This document shows, piece after piece, positions 1-13,135 of a stretch of DNA of 64,000 bases. The position numbers were made by a program, and so were the translations under genes. This DNA is from Balanoglossus misakiensis. Lineage: Eukaryota > Hemichordata. The notes below the pieces were generated by a model that searched no databases, was not told the DNA's origin, and worked only from the letters and a program-made list of their open reading frames with translations. Numbering within the stretch: position 1 is the first letter of the stretch; every line of letters starts with the position of its first letter. The stretch is taken from positions 4,092,001 to 4,156,000 of the forward strand of contig CM082595.2 of the NCBI GenBank assembly GCA_040954595.2, read 5' to 3'.

Positions 1-3000
1 GATGGATTCGCCAAATCTTCTTCATCAAAAGGTAGAACGTCCGCTGAGCTTCTGTGAAGGTGTTAGCTAGAGTCCTTTCAGCCAGAGAAAATGACAATCG
101 CCATTGTAAACATTCGTCCCCCTCTACACCTGGGTACGACTTTGGGACGACATGGCAGCCAGCTGTGGTTATAGCACGAACGACGTCGCTGGTTGGCCAG
201 TGGCGATCACGTGTTACCCAATGCGCGGCGATGGACGGCCATTCATTGCAGGCCAGTGCCAACGCACCATCTGCCGTCTGTTCAAACTCGGCCGTGGTGG
301 CGCCTGCTCCAACTGCAAGTGTAAAAAAGAAATTGATAGAGATGTCAACGTTTAGTCTCGAACCTCTCTGAGCAGTTCAGAACTATGTGAATTCGAGTTG
401 TATTTGCTCGCATCCCAAGTAATATTGACAGGACGATACCTTGTTCCGATGTTGCAGTGTAGTGCACACTTAGTGTTTGGACAGGACCCTGCTGCACCAG
501 TTCCACTCTGCCGCGGAAGCCCCCGTGTTTTTCGTAGTTGCTGTCGATTTCTGCTTGGACGGCAGGAAGTCGCGAGCGGACGTACACTTCTTGGATTTTC
601 AGTAGCTTGGACCTGGACAGATAGAGACGGGCGGGCCCACTTCCTTCGCCAGATGGGACGGCTACGCACAGTTCTTTTATGAATTCTTTGGAGTAGGCCT
701 GTTTCTTGTCTGGCCGTACTTGTACGCGCACGTAGCCCGGGTGGGGAGTGCTTATCCACTGAAGTGGGGGAACGTCTCTGGACGGTTCAGATAGTCCTAC
801 CTCTTCAAGCTCGCTGATCAGTGATTCCAAACCCTCTACCGTCTGTTCACCACCATCTCTCGTTGGATCCTTGCTCTCCCCACGGAAACCACTCACATCC
901 GTACCCTCTTCACCAACGGAACTCTCATCAGAGGTCACCGGAGCTTCGGATACCATGGATACGGGTATCATCAAATCCATCTCGTCATTCAGATATCGTT
1001 CAGTTTGTGCGCTGTGATCCGTGATGGCAAAGCCCTCGCTGGTGCTACCAGTCCACACGTACTCGTCCACATTGGCCAGGTTATTGAAGCACGGCTTCAG
1101 GACATACTGAAAGATGTCTGCCAGTCGACCACTTAACGTATACGGCTCTCTTTTAGCAAAGTTGCTACGCTCGAATAAAGGCAGTGTTTTGCCGTGCATG
1201 GTGACGCAAGTATTTATGATAAACGCGGGCTCTTTCGACACGGGATCTATTCTCATCTGAGGGTTGCTTAACCACTGAAAGTAACCAAGTTGCTCGTCGA
1301 CCAGGAAGAGAAAGTCTGCCTCATTTGCATACCCCTGAGTGTAACGCTTCTTAATTTCAATCGATGGCTCCATCTGGTCAGAAATCTCAGCTTGATGCTG
1401 GAGAGCTTGTTTGCCTGAGAAGACCATAAGTGCAAAAGGTCAACAGAGCAGATCTGAAGCAAACAACTTCGTGAAGTCTTATGACGTCAACACAGTGTAT
1501 TCTTTTGGATTTGTGAAGGTCAGTTTTCTGTTTCTTAAAATGCGTCGGCTAGGAAACCACGAGAATCCAGTTAACTATCAGGTACCATTATTTACGTATC
1601 CTAAGTTAGTATCAATATATCGATGGCCAACTTCACACCGTTTATGAACTTTATCGGACATGTGCAACTAATTTATCAGAAAGAATACTCTAATCCACCT
1701 ACCAACATCACCTGATCGCAGAAACTTTGTATCATCGTGATATTTTGATTCGTCGATAAAATCTCGTCCAAATGGTTTTCTGAGTCTCGTGAATTGCTCT
1801 GTACCCTTCACTCCTGTCGTAAACTTGAAACTTTCTAGAAATATAAAAGATCAGTTCCTTATATATGTATAAAGCATATTCGAAAGAAACAGCACAAAAT
1901 TATGTTCATTATGACTTTCCATTGCAACAAAGCAACTGCTCAAGTCGTCGTTGTGCGTAAAGCCATAATTTAATCTTTTTGTGCTTCCCTCGTTTTGCCT
2001 CTTATGAATACGGGTGATGTAAATTTGCATGTACGACGGACCATAACAGCATTGTCACATTATGCACGCCATGCGGTCATAAGTGAGTCGCACAACATGG
2101 AGTGCAATAAACCGATATCAAAGCAATTAGGTCGGCACCTTAGAAATCATCTCTATAGGAACTGACACACAGGGGATATATTACCAATGGGTTCCAAGAA
2201 GTCTGCTCCTTCGTCGGATGTAATATTCTGCGGAAGCTCGATGTGTGAAGGCTCATCGACGATAGATACTTGTATACATTTACCAGTAACAGCAACCAAT
2301 GGATATACATCTGTGGAAAGAAGAGATTGTACGTGGTCAATGTTTCAATTGTCATGTTTACAACCCACACGGCACTGCAATAAATTATAAAACCAAGATT
2401 AACGTATTACCTTCCGGAATGTTCCGAAATGCTATCCCTTTGGATACACCATTATAGTAATAATGGAGGGTCTTGTCTCCGAGTCGAACAATACCAATAC
2501 GATCACCCTCCTTGATTTTATCCAAATCAAGATCGTACTGACCTCCAGTGAATTTGAAATCTTTGAAAAACTCAGATTTCCTACAAAACAAAGAAAATTT
2601 TCTGTAATCATTCAGAAGCATTGCCTTAACATGAAATCAGGTATTCACAGTTTTTCCTTTCCTTTAAAATCTGGACAACGTGTGAACCATGTTCCCATTT
2701 ATGAGTGTGTTAATTATATTTATCTGGCAAAATGTTATATTGTTAACGTACCTCAGAAACCAAAATCCAGCACCTTCCCCATAGCCTTGACCGTAGTATA
2801 CTACATCATCAGGGAACTCTTTGTAGACAGTGACACCTAGTCAGAGTTTAAAGAAATACAATGTGTGCTATATGTGGATGTAGTCATACCAAAGACGTTT
2901 TAGTGACACCAATCAATATTCAGTAAGATTTAAAGTAAAGAAATAAGTCAGTCATTTTATTGGGTCTATGTAAGCAGTAGGTCAGCCAGCCAGTCAGTCA

Positions 3001-6000
3001 GTTCGCTGTTAAGTAAGTTTATGTAGTTAGTTAGTTAGTTAGCCAGCTGGACAGTTGAAAGTTATTGACTTGTATTTTGGTTGGTTGGTTTGTTGGTCAA
3101 GTGGATGGCTGGATAGTTTTCAATCACTTCCTTACATACCAAATTCTAGCGACTCTCTCAACCTCTCAGTCTCCATTTTGTCAATCTGTATTTCGAAAAG
3201 TTGATTTGTTGGGAGAGGTTTGTCGGTGATGAAGACTGCTTTGTCGTCAGCCCAAACGCTCTCCCAATCTTTTCTGTACGCCACACGTCCGTCATTCTTG
3301 ACCCCGGCACGTTTGCCTGCTGGATTAAACCGCATTCCTAGGTACCCCGTGTCTTCCTGTTAAACATAATCATCAACAACATTTACAACATTTAAGCCTA
3401 CGTCAAGAAGCTTCATCATTTGAAGAGTTCTCTAGCTGTTGTTAAATTCTAAGCCTTGTAATCTGCAGTGGTGAAATTGAATTTTGTATGTATCACGTAT
3501 CCAAATGCATCTGCGAGATGTACTACTGTAAATAGACAGCACTTGGTAAGTATGTACAAGTGGCTTCTTTTCGTGATGTTAGCGAAGATCTACTTACGGG
3601 CTTAGACGTGACTTCCGCAGCACTGCTAGACGATTCTGAGCTTTCAATCTTCGGAGGCCATTGAAGTTTAGGTTTCTCAGCGTCGGAGCTTTCCTGAGTA
3701 ATTCCAAAGTATCCGGCATTCACATTTGTCACTGCTTTCAGCTTTTAATATGATAGAGAGAGAAAGAGAGAGAGAGAGAGAGGAACATCATTACAAAAGG
3801 CACTGCTAAATACGTTGCATTGACATGGCATGGCTAGCGTAATTATTATGACTGCTAATTGCCTTGTGAAAGCACAGTACGAATTATGTCATCATAAACT
3901 TTAAAGATAAATAAATAACTACCTTTTCCTTCAGGTTGTCAAAATGCTGCTGACATATATTCACTAAGAACTTCACGAGCCCAGCCAGCATAACCCGCGG
4001 CAGATGCGAATACGAGACTTGCGTCTGTGCAGTTCATAAGGAGGGTGTTCAAAGCTCCTAAGCCTTCCCATCGTTCCTTGTCCATATACGCATCGTCTTC
4101 TCCGTTACCATAGAAATCACGGGCTCGATTCATCAGGACGTCTGGAGACAATCATAAATTTTAATCCTGTAATATTACGAATCTCGCCAAATTTCACAAT
4201 TGATCTAAATGAATTTGTTTTCACGTATGGCGAATCTGTCTGTCTGTCATCTATCAGCTAAGTTCTATAGCACGTTGTCACTTAGATCATGCGACGAGTA
4301 TAATTTGTGCTACTAATATTAGCAGCATACCTGCGTTGCGTTAAATGCCATAACACAGAAATACTAACCCAGGCCACCGTCTGTGTCCACTATTCGTTCA
4401 GCAACAGCGGCCCTGTCTTTTCTCCTGGTGTCGCAAAGTGCCTTAGAAACAGCCGATATGACTTCTTTGGCCTCGTCTGGTTTCATGTCTGCGAGACTAG
4501 AAACTAGACTCGAGACAAACATGCAGGTTTCTGCCACGCTCTGGTCACCACCGGCTGCAAGTGTGTCAGATGTAAAGAGTATATACAAGGAGACTTTTAC
4601 AGTGGAGACGATGGGTATATAGCTATTGTTTATAATTTTGCTGTGTGCATGTGTTTCATACACATGGAATCATTATCGATACGAATTTCACGATGCATAT
4701 AATGAGGTCAACTAGATTGTAAGTCCGTCATTTGATTCACTGAGAGAGCTCTTTAAGCGACGAATTTCTGACATGTCATGTGATTGGGTAATATTTTTCT
4801 ACAACTCACTGCTTCCCGATCGTTCGTCCGAAGCTTTGTTTTCTTTTGGCGTCTGGTCATCATCTTTGCTGCAGAGATCGAATTTATTCAGAAGTCGACG
4901 AACAGCATCATGGTCCGGTCCTTCGCATCGCTCCAACACGTCAAACAAGACAGGCACTGCATGCGTCATTACCTTTAGCATGTGACAATACAGAGATAAC
5001 GTTTGTCCAAGTTATGAACAACCACGAAGTTATCAAGTTATTGTGCTGTGTCTATCGCAAATTGTCTTGCATATCCAAGGAAAATACAACATTATTATCT
5101 TATGAAGAACGCCTCATGTCTGCCGCCTTATCATTAATACAACAAAACTGTAGAACAACGTGCAATGAATGTTCTTGATTCGACTCACATTGTCTCTGTT
5201 CTGTGGATGAAGCGACAGGTTCTCCAGGGCTTCAGCAAGTTCTCCTATGGAAAAAGACTGTGGCCCTTCTACTAAGCACTTCTGAAGCCATGTAACAAGT
5301 TCCTTTATTACACCTGTCATGCACGATACACGTGATGTGGTTATGGTAATGTATTAACTTTTACTTTGTATACAGATATACCACACAAAGTTTCTCAAGC
5401 ATTTTTAAATAGACACCAAGACATTCGGCTATGCCAGAGACCTGTCCCAAGGTGTCATCCTGCACACAGACTTCTTGCACCAACGGAAAAATACTTACCG
5501 CTTTCATCTTTAATAAGTTCCACTTCTTCGGCAGGGTCGATCACATAGCTCAATGTCAGACAAGCCGCCAAACGACGTCCTGGGTCGGCTGACCCCTTGT
5601 AAAAATGTAGAAGACGTTTCGTTTCCGGGTTGTCAAAATACACGCGGTTAGTCTTCGATTTGACAAGATTGTGCAATATAAACAAACACGTGCCAACCAA
5701 GTCCCATCTCCTCTGTCAAAGAAAAAAAAAGAATAACATGGCTTTCAATCAGAAACCTGTTAACGAAAACGAAATTCATTACTGATTTGTAAGGTTAGAC
5801 ATAGGATGTCAAGTGACTGTATGGGAACCGGACTCCATCATGCAATGCAAGTACCTTCATTTCCTGTCCGGGCGATCGCGACACCCATTGCGTCACTTCC
5901 GCAATAACAGTTGATTCGTCCTCTCGTTTACGGTTAGCATTCTGGGAACCACGCAGCACATCTGAAATGACAGGATGAAGCGTCATGTGCATAACATACT

Positions 6001-6503
6001 GGTCTTGGTCTTCTGCTGCAAGTTGAGACGCCCCCTTACACCGTTCAGGCTTGTATTGTTATTTAGTTAAAATGTAATCTACTGCTGTCGATGTGACCCA
6101 GTGAGCATGATAGAAAAACGCAGCAGACCAAAGGTCAAACGAGGCAACGGGTAACACGTACCAAAGCAAACCGAAAGCTGAATTAAATATTTAATTACTC
6201 CAATATATTGAAGGCAAACTTAGAAATTACTAACACACAAAAAGATATGAAGTAGTTGAAGTGACTGAAGTCTTTTTTTGGTTCTTGAGGACAGATATGT
6301 TTAAGCGGAATGATTTTGGTGGAATGCGGAAGTACATGAAACCATTGAAACACTCGTTCGTGTACACATTATACAGAAGCATAAAAACTGTTCGGAAAAT
6401 CGTGCTTTGCCGACACATGACATGTGAATCTGGATTGGTGTCCTCACAAAACATCATTGAGCTAGAATGGGGTTAGCTTACCTGCTATCTGTACAGCAGC
6501 CAT
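1..6503 (-). CDS. ARM-like / neuralized (NHR) / Mab-21 nucleotidyltransferase fusion protein, 3' partial
   Basis: Fourteen exons: 6482-6503, 5855-5961, 5499-5712, 5189-5313, 4810-4972, 4369-4554, 3923-4141, 3598-3741, 3140-3356, 2752-2836, 2411-2580, 2185-2310, 440-1414, 1-312 (continues off the left edge). All joins are GT-AG and in phase, except that exon 3923-4141 lacks 2 nt. The start is MAAVQIA at 6503. Residues about 10-345 are leucine-rich helical repeats of armadillo type; about 346-394 is a polar Ser-rich linker. Residues about 403-568 are an NHR domain (VTVYKEFPDD, YYGQGYGEGAGFWF, DRIGIVRLGDKTLHYYYNG). From about 594 on is a Mab-21/cGAS-type fold: GS near 1044-1049, E-M-D (E 981-983, D 975-977), a third Asp in ADGALAL (269-271), then GCHVVPKSYP and WRLSFSLAERTL. 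These are the family's metal-binding positions, so catalysis is plausible; the product is unknown. An acidic insert of about 70 residues follows E-M-D. No cGAS-type zinc ribbon is visible. Alternatively, the NHR gene could end at the in-frame TAG just after 2185, with a separate Mab-21 gene starting at ATG 1427. Confidence 0.72.
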
Positions 6504-7452
6504 TCTACCAAACGCTTAAAATCTGAATCAAATATTTGACGCAGCCGAGAGGGCGACTGGAGTGTGATCACCTGACTATATGTTGTCACCTGACTGTGTT
6601 GACACAAGTTTGCGCCTCTGACCTATATCACTTCGCCCATACACCGTATTTTAAAATCGGTAGACATCATTACTAAATGTTGTTTATGATGTAGAATTTT
6701 CCATACATTTTCACTACGGGGCAATGCTAATATTATCTTAATAAATATATTACTTTCCGAGGGCAAGAATATCTCAATAGCGAGGAGAAAAATAACACTT
6801 TCGACCAACATTGTACATTATAATAGATAGATATTTATTGAAGAAATTATTGCATTATTTGTTTACATTTGAGACATAACATTGGCACTATACATACAAC
6901 GTTTGTTCTGGACTAATGTACAAATTCGTATACTTAAATGATATACGGAGATTGCTATTCTACTGATAGATACATTGCTGATCAGTTCTTTAAATGTCTT
7001 ATACGTGTGTGACACAACAAACGTTAGATTTTTATGATGTATGAAAGCTTTGAACTTTGACCGCAGGAGACATATGACATCATGTGCGGTTTATCTCAAA
7101 CCATGAAGCAGTATCGTAAATGATATTTGCAGTGTTGTGGCGTTCCGTTAAAAAAATCACGTGACCGCCAGACTGGGAGGATCATATTCGCTTTAGTGGC
7201 ATATATTTGATACAAATATTCCGTTTACTTCTGTACTTCTTATGAAGGTTGTTTATTATTTCGCGTCTGTCTTGAATGTCATACTACAACTTTGGCAAAA
7301 GGTGGTGAAATAATAAGTTTTTTGTTTTGAGAAAGTTTGTGAGATTGCGTAGATTATTAATTATACCATCGGCTGTTTTCCATTATTGTGCATTTTTCTG
7401 TATTCGTTTTGCATTTTTGTCTTTCTTCTGACGATGCTGTCCCCATTCCCAG
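6504..7452. other. Intergenic gap with head of ARM-NHR-Mab-21 gene and tail of scramblase A
   Basis: No coding exon seen. The right part is the 3' UTR side of scramblase A, with a minus-strand AATAAA at 7252-7257. The left part (6504-6620) should hold the promoter of the Mab-21 fusion gene; no clear TATA box was recognised. Confidence 0.5.
7252..7257 (-). promoter_or_regulatory. Poly(A) signal of scramblase A
   Basis: AATAAA on the minus strand (TTTATT on plus), about 200 nt past the stop codon at 7453. Position and strand fit the 3' end of the scramblase A transcript; another AATAAA lies further on near 6830. Confidence 0.45.
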
Positions 7453-10371
7453 TTAATTGTCGTTGTTGTCATCTTCTTCAAAATACATAAAGTCCTGCAG
7501 TGGGGTGAAGGAAACAAATTGAAGGAAATTAAAACATGGAGGCAACACATCTATCTTAGACTTGAGCAAAGCATTTCTCATTACTGCATGGTTATGACAA
7601 CATGAATGACTTACGATTAGAAAAACGGCTCCAAGCATCGTGGCTTTCATCTTGACGTCCAAATCTAGGGGAACTGTAAAAAAAATCAGGAAAATCAGTG
7701 CATGTTATTACTCTTTGTATGCTGGCAAAATATATCTGGCAATAATACTTTAATTTAGAATGCCCATATTAACTGCCTAGTCACGCGAGATCTCGTACGC
7801 TCTCGTGGAGTTGGGTAAATGGTCTATTGGTACTTACATGTAACTCCGAAGTTGTCCGCCTTGGTGAACATTTCTTTCACTAATCCAGACCACTGTTTGC
7901 TTACTTTGCCAACTTCAGTAGATAAGTCTTTACTAAACACCTGTGGTAATATAAGACATAATTCAATAATGAATGTTCCGAGTTAGGTACATATACAGTC
8001 ATGTATAGTTATCTCAAAAATGCAGGTGTCCCCCAATTTTCCGAGCAGTTGTCACATACCTTAAATTCCTGATCCGCGGTGCAGCAGATGCCCTGACAAA
8101 TACAGCACGGACCTCTTATTCTCAGGACTGTCTCTCTGTTGGCGTCCAAGATATCGTAGTAGGGAGACCAAGAACTTTGTCTAAATAAAAATGAAGAGGG
8201 ATTTTACAGCAACATGACCAAATTTGCTACGAAAAATACCAAAATGTTAAACAAGTTCTGTATATAGTTTTGTAGTAATTTTAGTCAACCTGATAGATTC
8301 ATACCGACGGAAGTACGAGGATGTAAGGTCATGAAGGGGTCACGAGAACGGCCTATAGTGCCGGGACTACTTACGCCTGCCGGACGTATCCAACCACGGT
8401 GCCCACTGGGGCTTCTACCGCAACTTCCCAGGCACAGCAGTCGGCATTGGCACACCAGCAACACCCGGCACAACACTTGAATTCACGAGTGACACGGATC
8501 ACTTCCTGTATGCAGAGAAACACAGTGGCTGCTGTAGTGAAAATGGATTACACGCAGATGCAGGCCAGTGTGCTTTTCATGTGTTTCAGATATTGTCGTG
8601 TCTTCTATTATGTTCATCAAAAACGATAGATTTCTTGTTCTAATCAAGTGTTCAATTTTACTGACAAAGTCTCAGTAAATAGTGTCTTCGATCCCCTTGA
8701 CCTTTTTACGTGAAATAAGATTTATTAATCGAGAGTAAAATCGCAATATTTACATCTAATTAATAAATTTGAATAGACACGAAAAGCTGCCTGGCTAATA
8801 CTTATTAAATTTAAATAATGCATTTTTACGTAATTTAGTCTTTTAAATCGAAGTGTTATATTCCGGGACAGTGTTCTCTAATGGATAAGAAAATGCACTT
8901 TGTTTAAATTAAGTGCACAGTGTTTGCACAGGGTATTACGACGGGTTTGTCTTTTGTGTGGTATGACACGTGACGTGAAATGGCTCTACCTGTTGGTTGT
9001 TGTCGGTGATATGCATGACGAAGCCTCTTTGGTTTCCGCAGCACTGCCGCATACATGTCTCAGACTCTGCAGATACAAATCCACATCAAAGGCTTGTAAT
9101 TAAAGCGCCAATAGCTGCTACTTTTTTTCATTATTTTCATGATTTGTTTTTTAAACATAGAATGGTCCATTTAAGTGCGTTAACAGGCGAGTATACACCA
9201 GCACATTATCAAACCCTGATTGTGGTTGTACATGGAAAAATAAACAAGTTCAACAATAAACAGGTGCCACACTCGTTTATTCAGCCTCCCATTGCAAGAG
9301 TTTACAACTATCGTGGTTTCCGCACATTTGTGTTTGAATCTCCACAAATTGGCTTCCAAGCACTACGCATGGTTCCAATTAACTGTTATTAAATGAAATT
9401 AAAGGAAAGATATCTGTCACGAACTTGTACTTGTTCTTGCCAGAAGAGATTTTCTTACCTTCGAAAGCAAAGTAAACCTGCTGGCCCATACTGTTCTTCA
9501 CTTGATACTTGTTCTTAGTTTCCCAGTTGGTGATCACTAGAAACGGAAAATGATATCAAAGTCAGTACACTCATAGGCTTAGTGTCACTGAAGATATCAT
9601 TATCCGCCGCGTGGGTCTTCCTATACACGTTCAAAAACTTTGAAAAATACTTTTGGCTTTATTTTCAGTATTTTTATTCTCTGCACTGACCTTCAAGCAG
9701 TTCCACCTGTTGGTGGACCAATAGCTGATCAACCTGAGTGAGATATTCCAAACCAGGTGGACAGCCTGTAAACCCCTGGGGCATGGGCATCCATTCCGTC
9801 TGTCCCTGTTGGACCGGGGGTGGCTGGGTCACCTGAAATCAACAACAATAAATCAACAACAAGTTTGTACCATTTTTATTTTATGGCATTTCAGCCACAC
9901 ATGTACATTAGCATGCATGTGCTTCTCGATCTTACTAAAACAACAGTAGGAGGTAATTAGCGACAACTATATTCACTGTGAAAATCCTTTAATATATTAG
10001 AGGCGGCTTTTGTCATGTTAATAGCTTTACTATAAAACACAATTAACACCCTGCACAGCAAAAGATAAATAGCGAGAGACCCAATCGTTTGTCCCTATTC
10101 TTAATTTATTTTATCTGTGAAATTCAATATATTGGTCTTTTTCTGCCTGCTGTAAAACTGTAATTGCTGGTGTCATAAACTGTATGACAAGTAGAAGAAA
10201 TTGAGTCGCAGAACAGCAGAGATAACACACACGCACACAAACGATAGAAACGCAGCAGACGACAGTAAAATTATACCACTTTTCGCAAAATGTCCTTACC
10301 AGAGGTGGTTGTCCGTATTGCGCTGGTGGTGGAGCCACATAGCCTGGCTGATGAGTTACCGGATCCGCCAT
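7453..10371 (-). CDS. PLSCR: Phospholipid scramblase family protein A
   Basis: Nine coding exons: 10300-10371, 9691-9832, 9459-9536, 8990-9066, 8375-8505, 8060-8180, 7838-7940, 7615-7673, 7453-7494; all phases agree, giving 274 residues. The family is made of palmitoylated, single-pass C-terminal membrane proteins linked to calcium-dependent, non-selective movement of phospholipids across the bilayer, and some also act in the nucleus. Seen here: a short Pro/Gln-rich N-terminus; [19 protein letters not shown]; the Cys cluster [14 protein letters not shown], matching the acylation site; [12 protein letters not shown]; the calcium-loop region [14 protein letters not shown]; and a C-terminal hydrophobic helix (MLGAVFLI) followed by DFMYFE. 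The first loop residue is Lys where human PLSCR1 has Asp. A splice acceptor 20 nt before the ATG (10391/10392) indicates a noncoding 5' exon, a trait shared with B and C. Substrate and ion dependence are inferred from the family. Confidence 0.9.
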
Positions 10372-10956
10372 TTTGATTTTTTTTGCGTCAACTGGAATAT
10401 ACGTGTGTATGTCTACAAATTCAATAAAAAGAAAGTTGCGGTTACTACTGCTCTGCAGATAGATAGATATATTAATAATTAATGCTGCTATCAACATTTA
10501 AACTCGCAAATTGAAATACATGTAATGGACTATTTTTGTATGGCCAATATGGGCGTTCAGTCCAATTGGCTTACAGGTGTTCGCCTGGTACTCAGCTAAT
10601 GCATGGTTACGCAAACTGACTTTCTTTCAGTAGTGACTCAATCGCACACTGTTGAAGAATGACTCAGTGGTTGAACAACTGTAGCTGTGTGTGTAACTAT
10701 AGAAGAAATGGTTAGCGGCGGTACTGAGCTAATGAGTAGGCTATCCATCATGATTTCTTATGCAAATTACATAGCTATGAATGGCCTTCAGCGGCCATAG
10801 GTGGATGTCGGTCACTCGTTCATGTTTGCTTGCAGTAAAAGAAATCTTGTGATATATGTATATGATTTTAACATTGGTGCAAGGGTGCTTGTTTATTTCC
10901 ACTGAACGATGTGCTGCTGGAAAGTGTGGAATGTAGATGTTCCCTAGACAGAGAAG

Positions 10957-10991
10957 GGAAAGGAGGGGAAGGGAGGGAGGGAGGGAGGGAG
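10957..10991 (+). repeat. GGGA-type G-tract repeat
   Basis: Consecutive GGGA units (at least five runs of three G) followed by GAGAG. By sequence rule it could form a G-quadruplex on the plus strand. It lies upstream of the scramblase A coding start; no function is shown. Confidence 0.6.
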
Positions 10992-13129
10992 AGAACGCGT
11001 GTATGTCCACGGGACTGGCTACAAGTAGAGCTGGTGTGACGAACAGAAGGCACCGTGCCACACAACTACAGAAATACCAGTAGAATGTGGCGTACACACA
11101 TATCGCATAGCTCCACTCAAATTACTTTTCCTTCGCTTAAACACCGCGGCAACGTTAACTCCTGCGCAAACAAATGCTGCGCACTCTGGTCAATTTGTGG
11201 CAGTGCGTTGCGGCAGTATTGTTGTCTTAACGACGGACGCACCGGTAGCCATAGCACACACTGTGTGATTATGAAACAGTTCGCCAAAGCGATTTTAGGC
11301 ATTTTAGAATGATGGCCGATGAATTAACGGGATGGACGGTTCGAATAAATAAAAAAGAAGGGAAGGTGATGTCCGTTTGACGGGTGAAAATTGGCCCATC
11401 ACATTTGGTGCTTACTATACTGACTTCCCTAAAATTTACCATTAATTATTCAAGTGCAAGTGCGACCGAATGAAAAACGACATCAAGCCGTTCTTAAGTG
11501 ACGCATTCCACTATTTTAAGACAGAACAACAGCACCTGAGTCCTGAACAACAATATATGTCTGTGTTGGACCATAAACGTAAAAAGACACAATTTTATAA
11601 GACTACAATGAACGATGATATTGTATCAACGTCCCCCTCCTCTCATGGGCGACTTCCAGCCCAATTGACCGGTACAGTTTGTTTACGCATTCATTACTGT
11701 TATGTTTTAACACTTCCATTTTCCTTACTTACCTTCTACTTGTGGCAGTTATGGAAGAATCGGTGATCTTTGGTTGGGTCCACACGCTAAAATGGACACA
11801 GCACGCTTAGAGTTTGACTCTGAAATAACGTTCTCGCCCTAGCAGTCGACGGCGATATCCGATTTCGATTTCAGAATACCTGCAGGTCACGTGAGCATTG
11901 TCCAAACGATGACAAAGACCACACGCCTTTTAAACGAGTCGTGTTTGTCAATTACCACTGCGGGTATAACACGAAATCGATAACTGAGTGGACAGACATG
12001 TACAATGCAAATGGCTATTGTTCTCCTGTTCTGCAGGCAAGTGGCATGGGGTGTCACGCCGAGTCGTCGTCGGCGTGACCAAGACACCTGACTGTGTAAC
12101 TGCACGGTGGTTTGAAAACGGTGTTTGGTAGTGTAGAGACGTTTAACGTACACAGTCACGTGCACCGTGGCGTTCAGGTGGTGGCACCCCCGGGGGAAAT
12201 ATGAGTGCCCCTTCCACTTATTTCCAAAATCACGCTATAGTAACGGTATGTTTGTTCACAAACAAGAAAGGTCAGTTTCCCTATAATTTATGACCACGTA
12301 ATAACTAGAATACCTATATCGGGTACTCCACACTTACTCAAAGGTGACGTTTTGGTGAGAGCTGACCCAAATCGTGGATACCAGTTTTCCATTCGGAGAT
12401 ACATAACGACCTACACCAATAACAGAGTGCACTGGTGCATTAGTATTGAAACAGAAAACAGTTTCATTGCTATTCAGTAATTTTATTCTGGTATTATTCC
12501 TCCGACCGGCCAATCCTGGATTTTCTAATTCGGGGTGTTGGCCCGAGAGTGCTACCGAGAGTGCCACCATGCATTGCGGGCAGCCACCTGCCGCGGTCTC
12601 GTAAACCCGACTCGATTGGCCAGTGCCGTTGTCCGTTCACTCTTCCAACATGTGCGTACAACAGGTGCATGATTGTTGTAAGCCACAGACAGGATTGGCC
12701 TTCAGGGACCCTGCCCGTTGCCACAAACACTGTGACGCCCACACTGAAGATATTACACTCAGAATATAGCTATGCAAACTCGTTGCAGCGTGTCTGTTTT
12801 TCTCTGGAAGGTATTTCAATTGTTCAGAAGGACGAGAAAATCAACAAACATGACATAACACGTTCGGAAATGAATAACTTTCGTTTGTAGTCTGATTTGG
12901 TTGAAATATCTCTCTCCCCATCTCTCTACCCTCTCCTCATCTTGAGCCCCCTTTCCCCATGCACAGCTTATCTGTTGGAGACAATGGATAAATAAATAGA
13001 TACGACAAAACAAGCAATATTCCTAAAATATATGTCCAGGGACCAAAGTGACTTTTACTGTGCACGTGTATGGTAAAATTCAACATAAATAAGACCTGTT
13101 CACATTTCTAAATTTCTAAAAAATCACCA

Positions 13130-13135
13130 TTTATT
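13130..13135 (-). promoter_or_regulatory. Poly(A) signal of SLC44 gene
   Basis: AATAAA on the minus strand, about 410 nt beyond the SLC44 stop codon at 13549. Strand and spacing suit a 3' UTR end. Confidence 0.4.

Noticed and set aside
345-1427. Mab-21 frame treated as a single-exon gene starting at ATG 1427 and ending at 345
   Set aside because: A strong acceptor (TTCTCAG) lies at 1415-1416 in phase with the NHR exon, and a donor at 439 leads in phase to exon 1-312, which has the Mab-21 C-terminal motifs. The frame after 440 is intron. A separate start at 1427 is kept only as an alternative.
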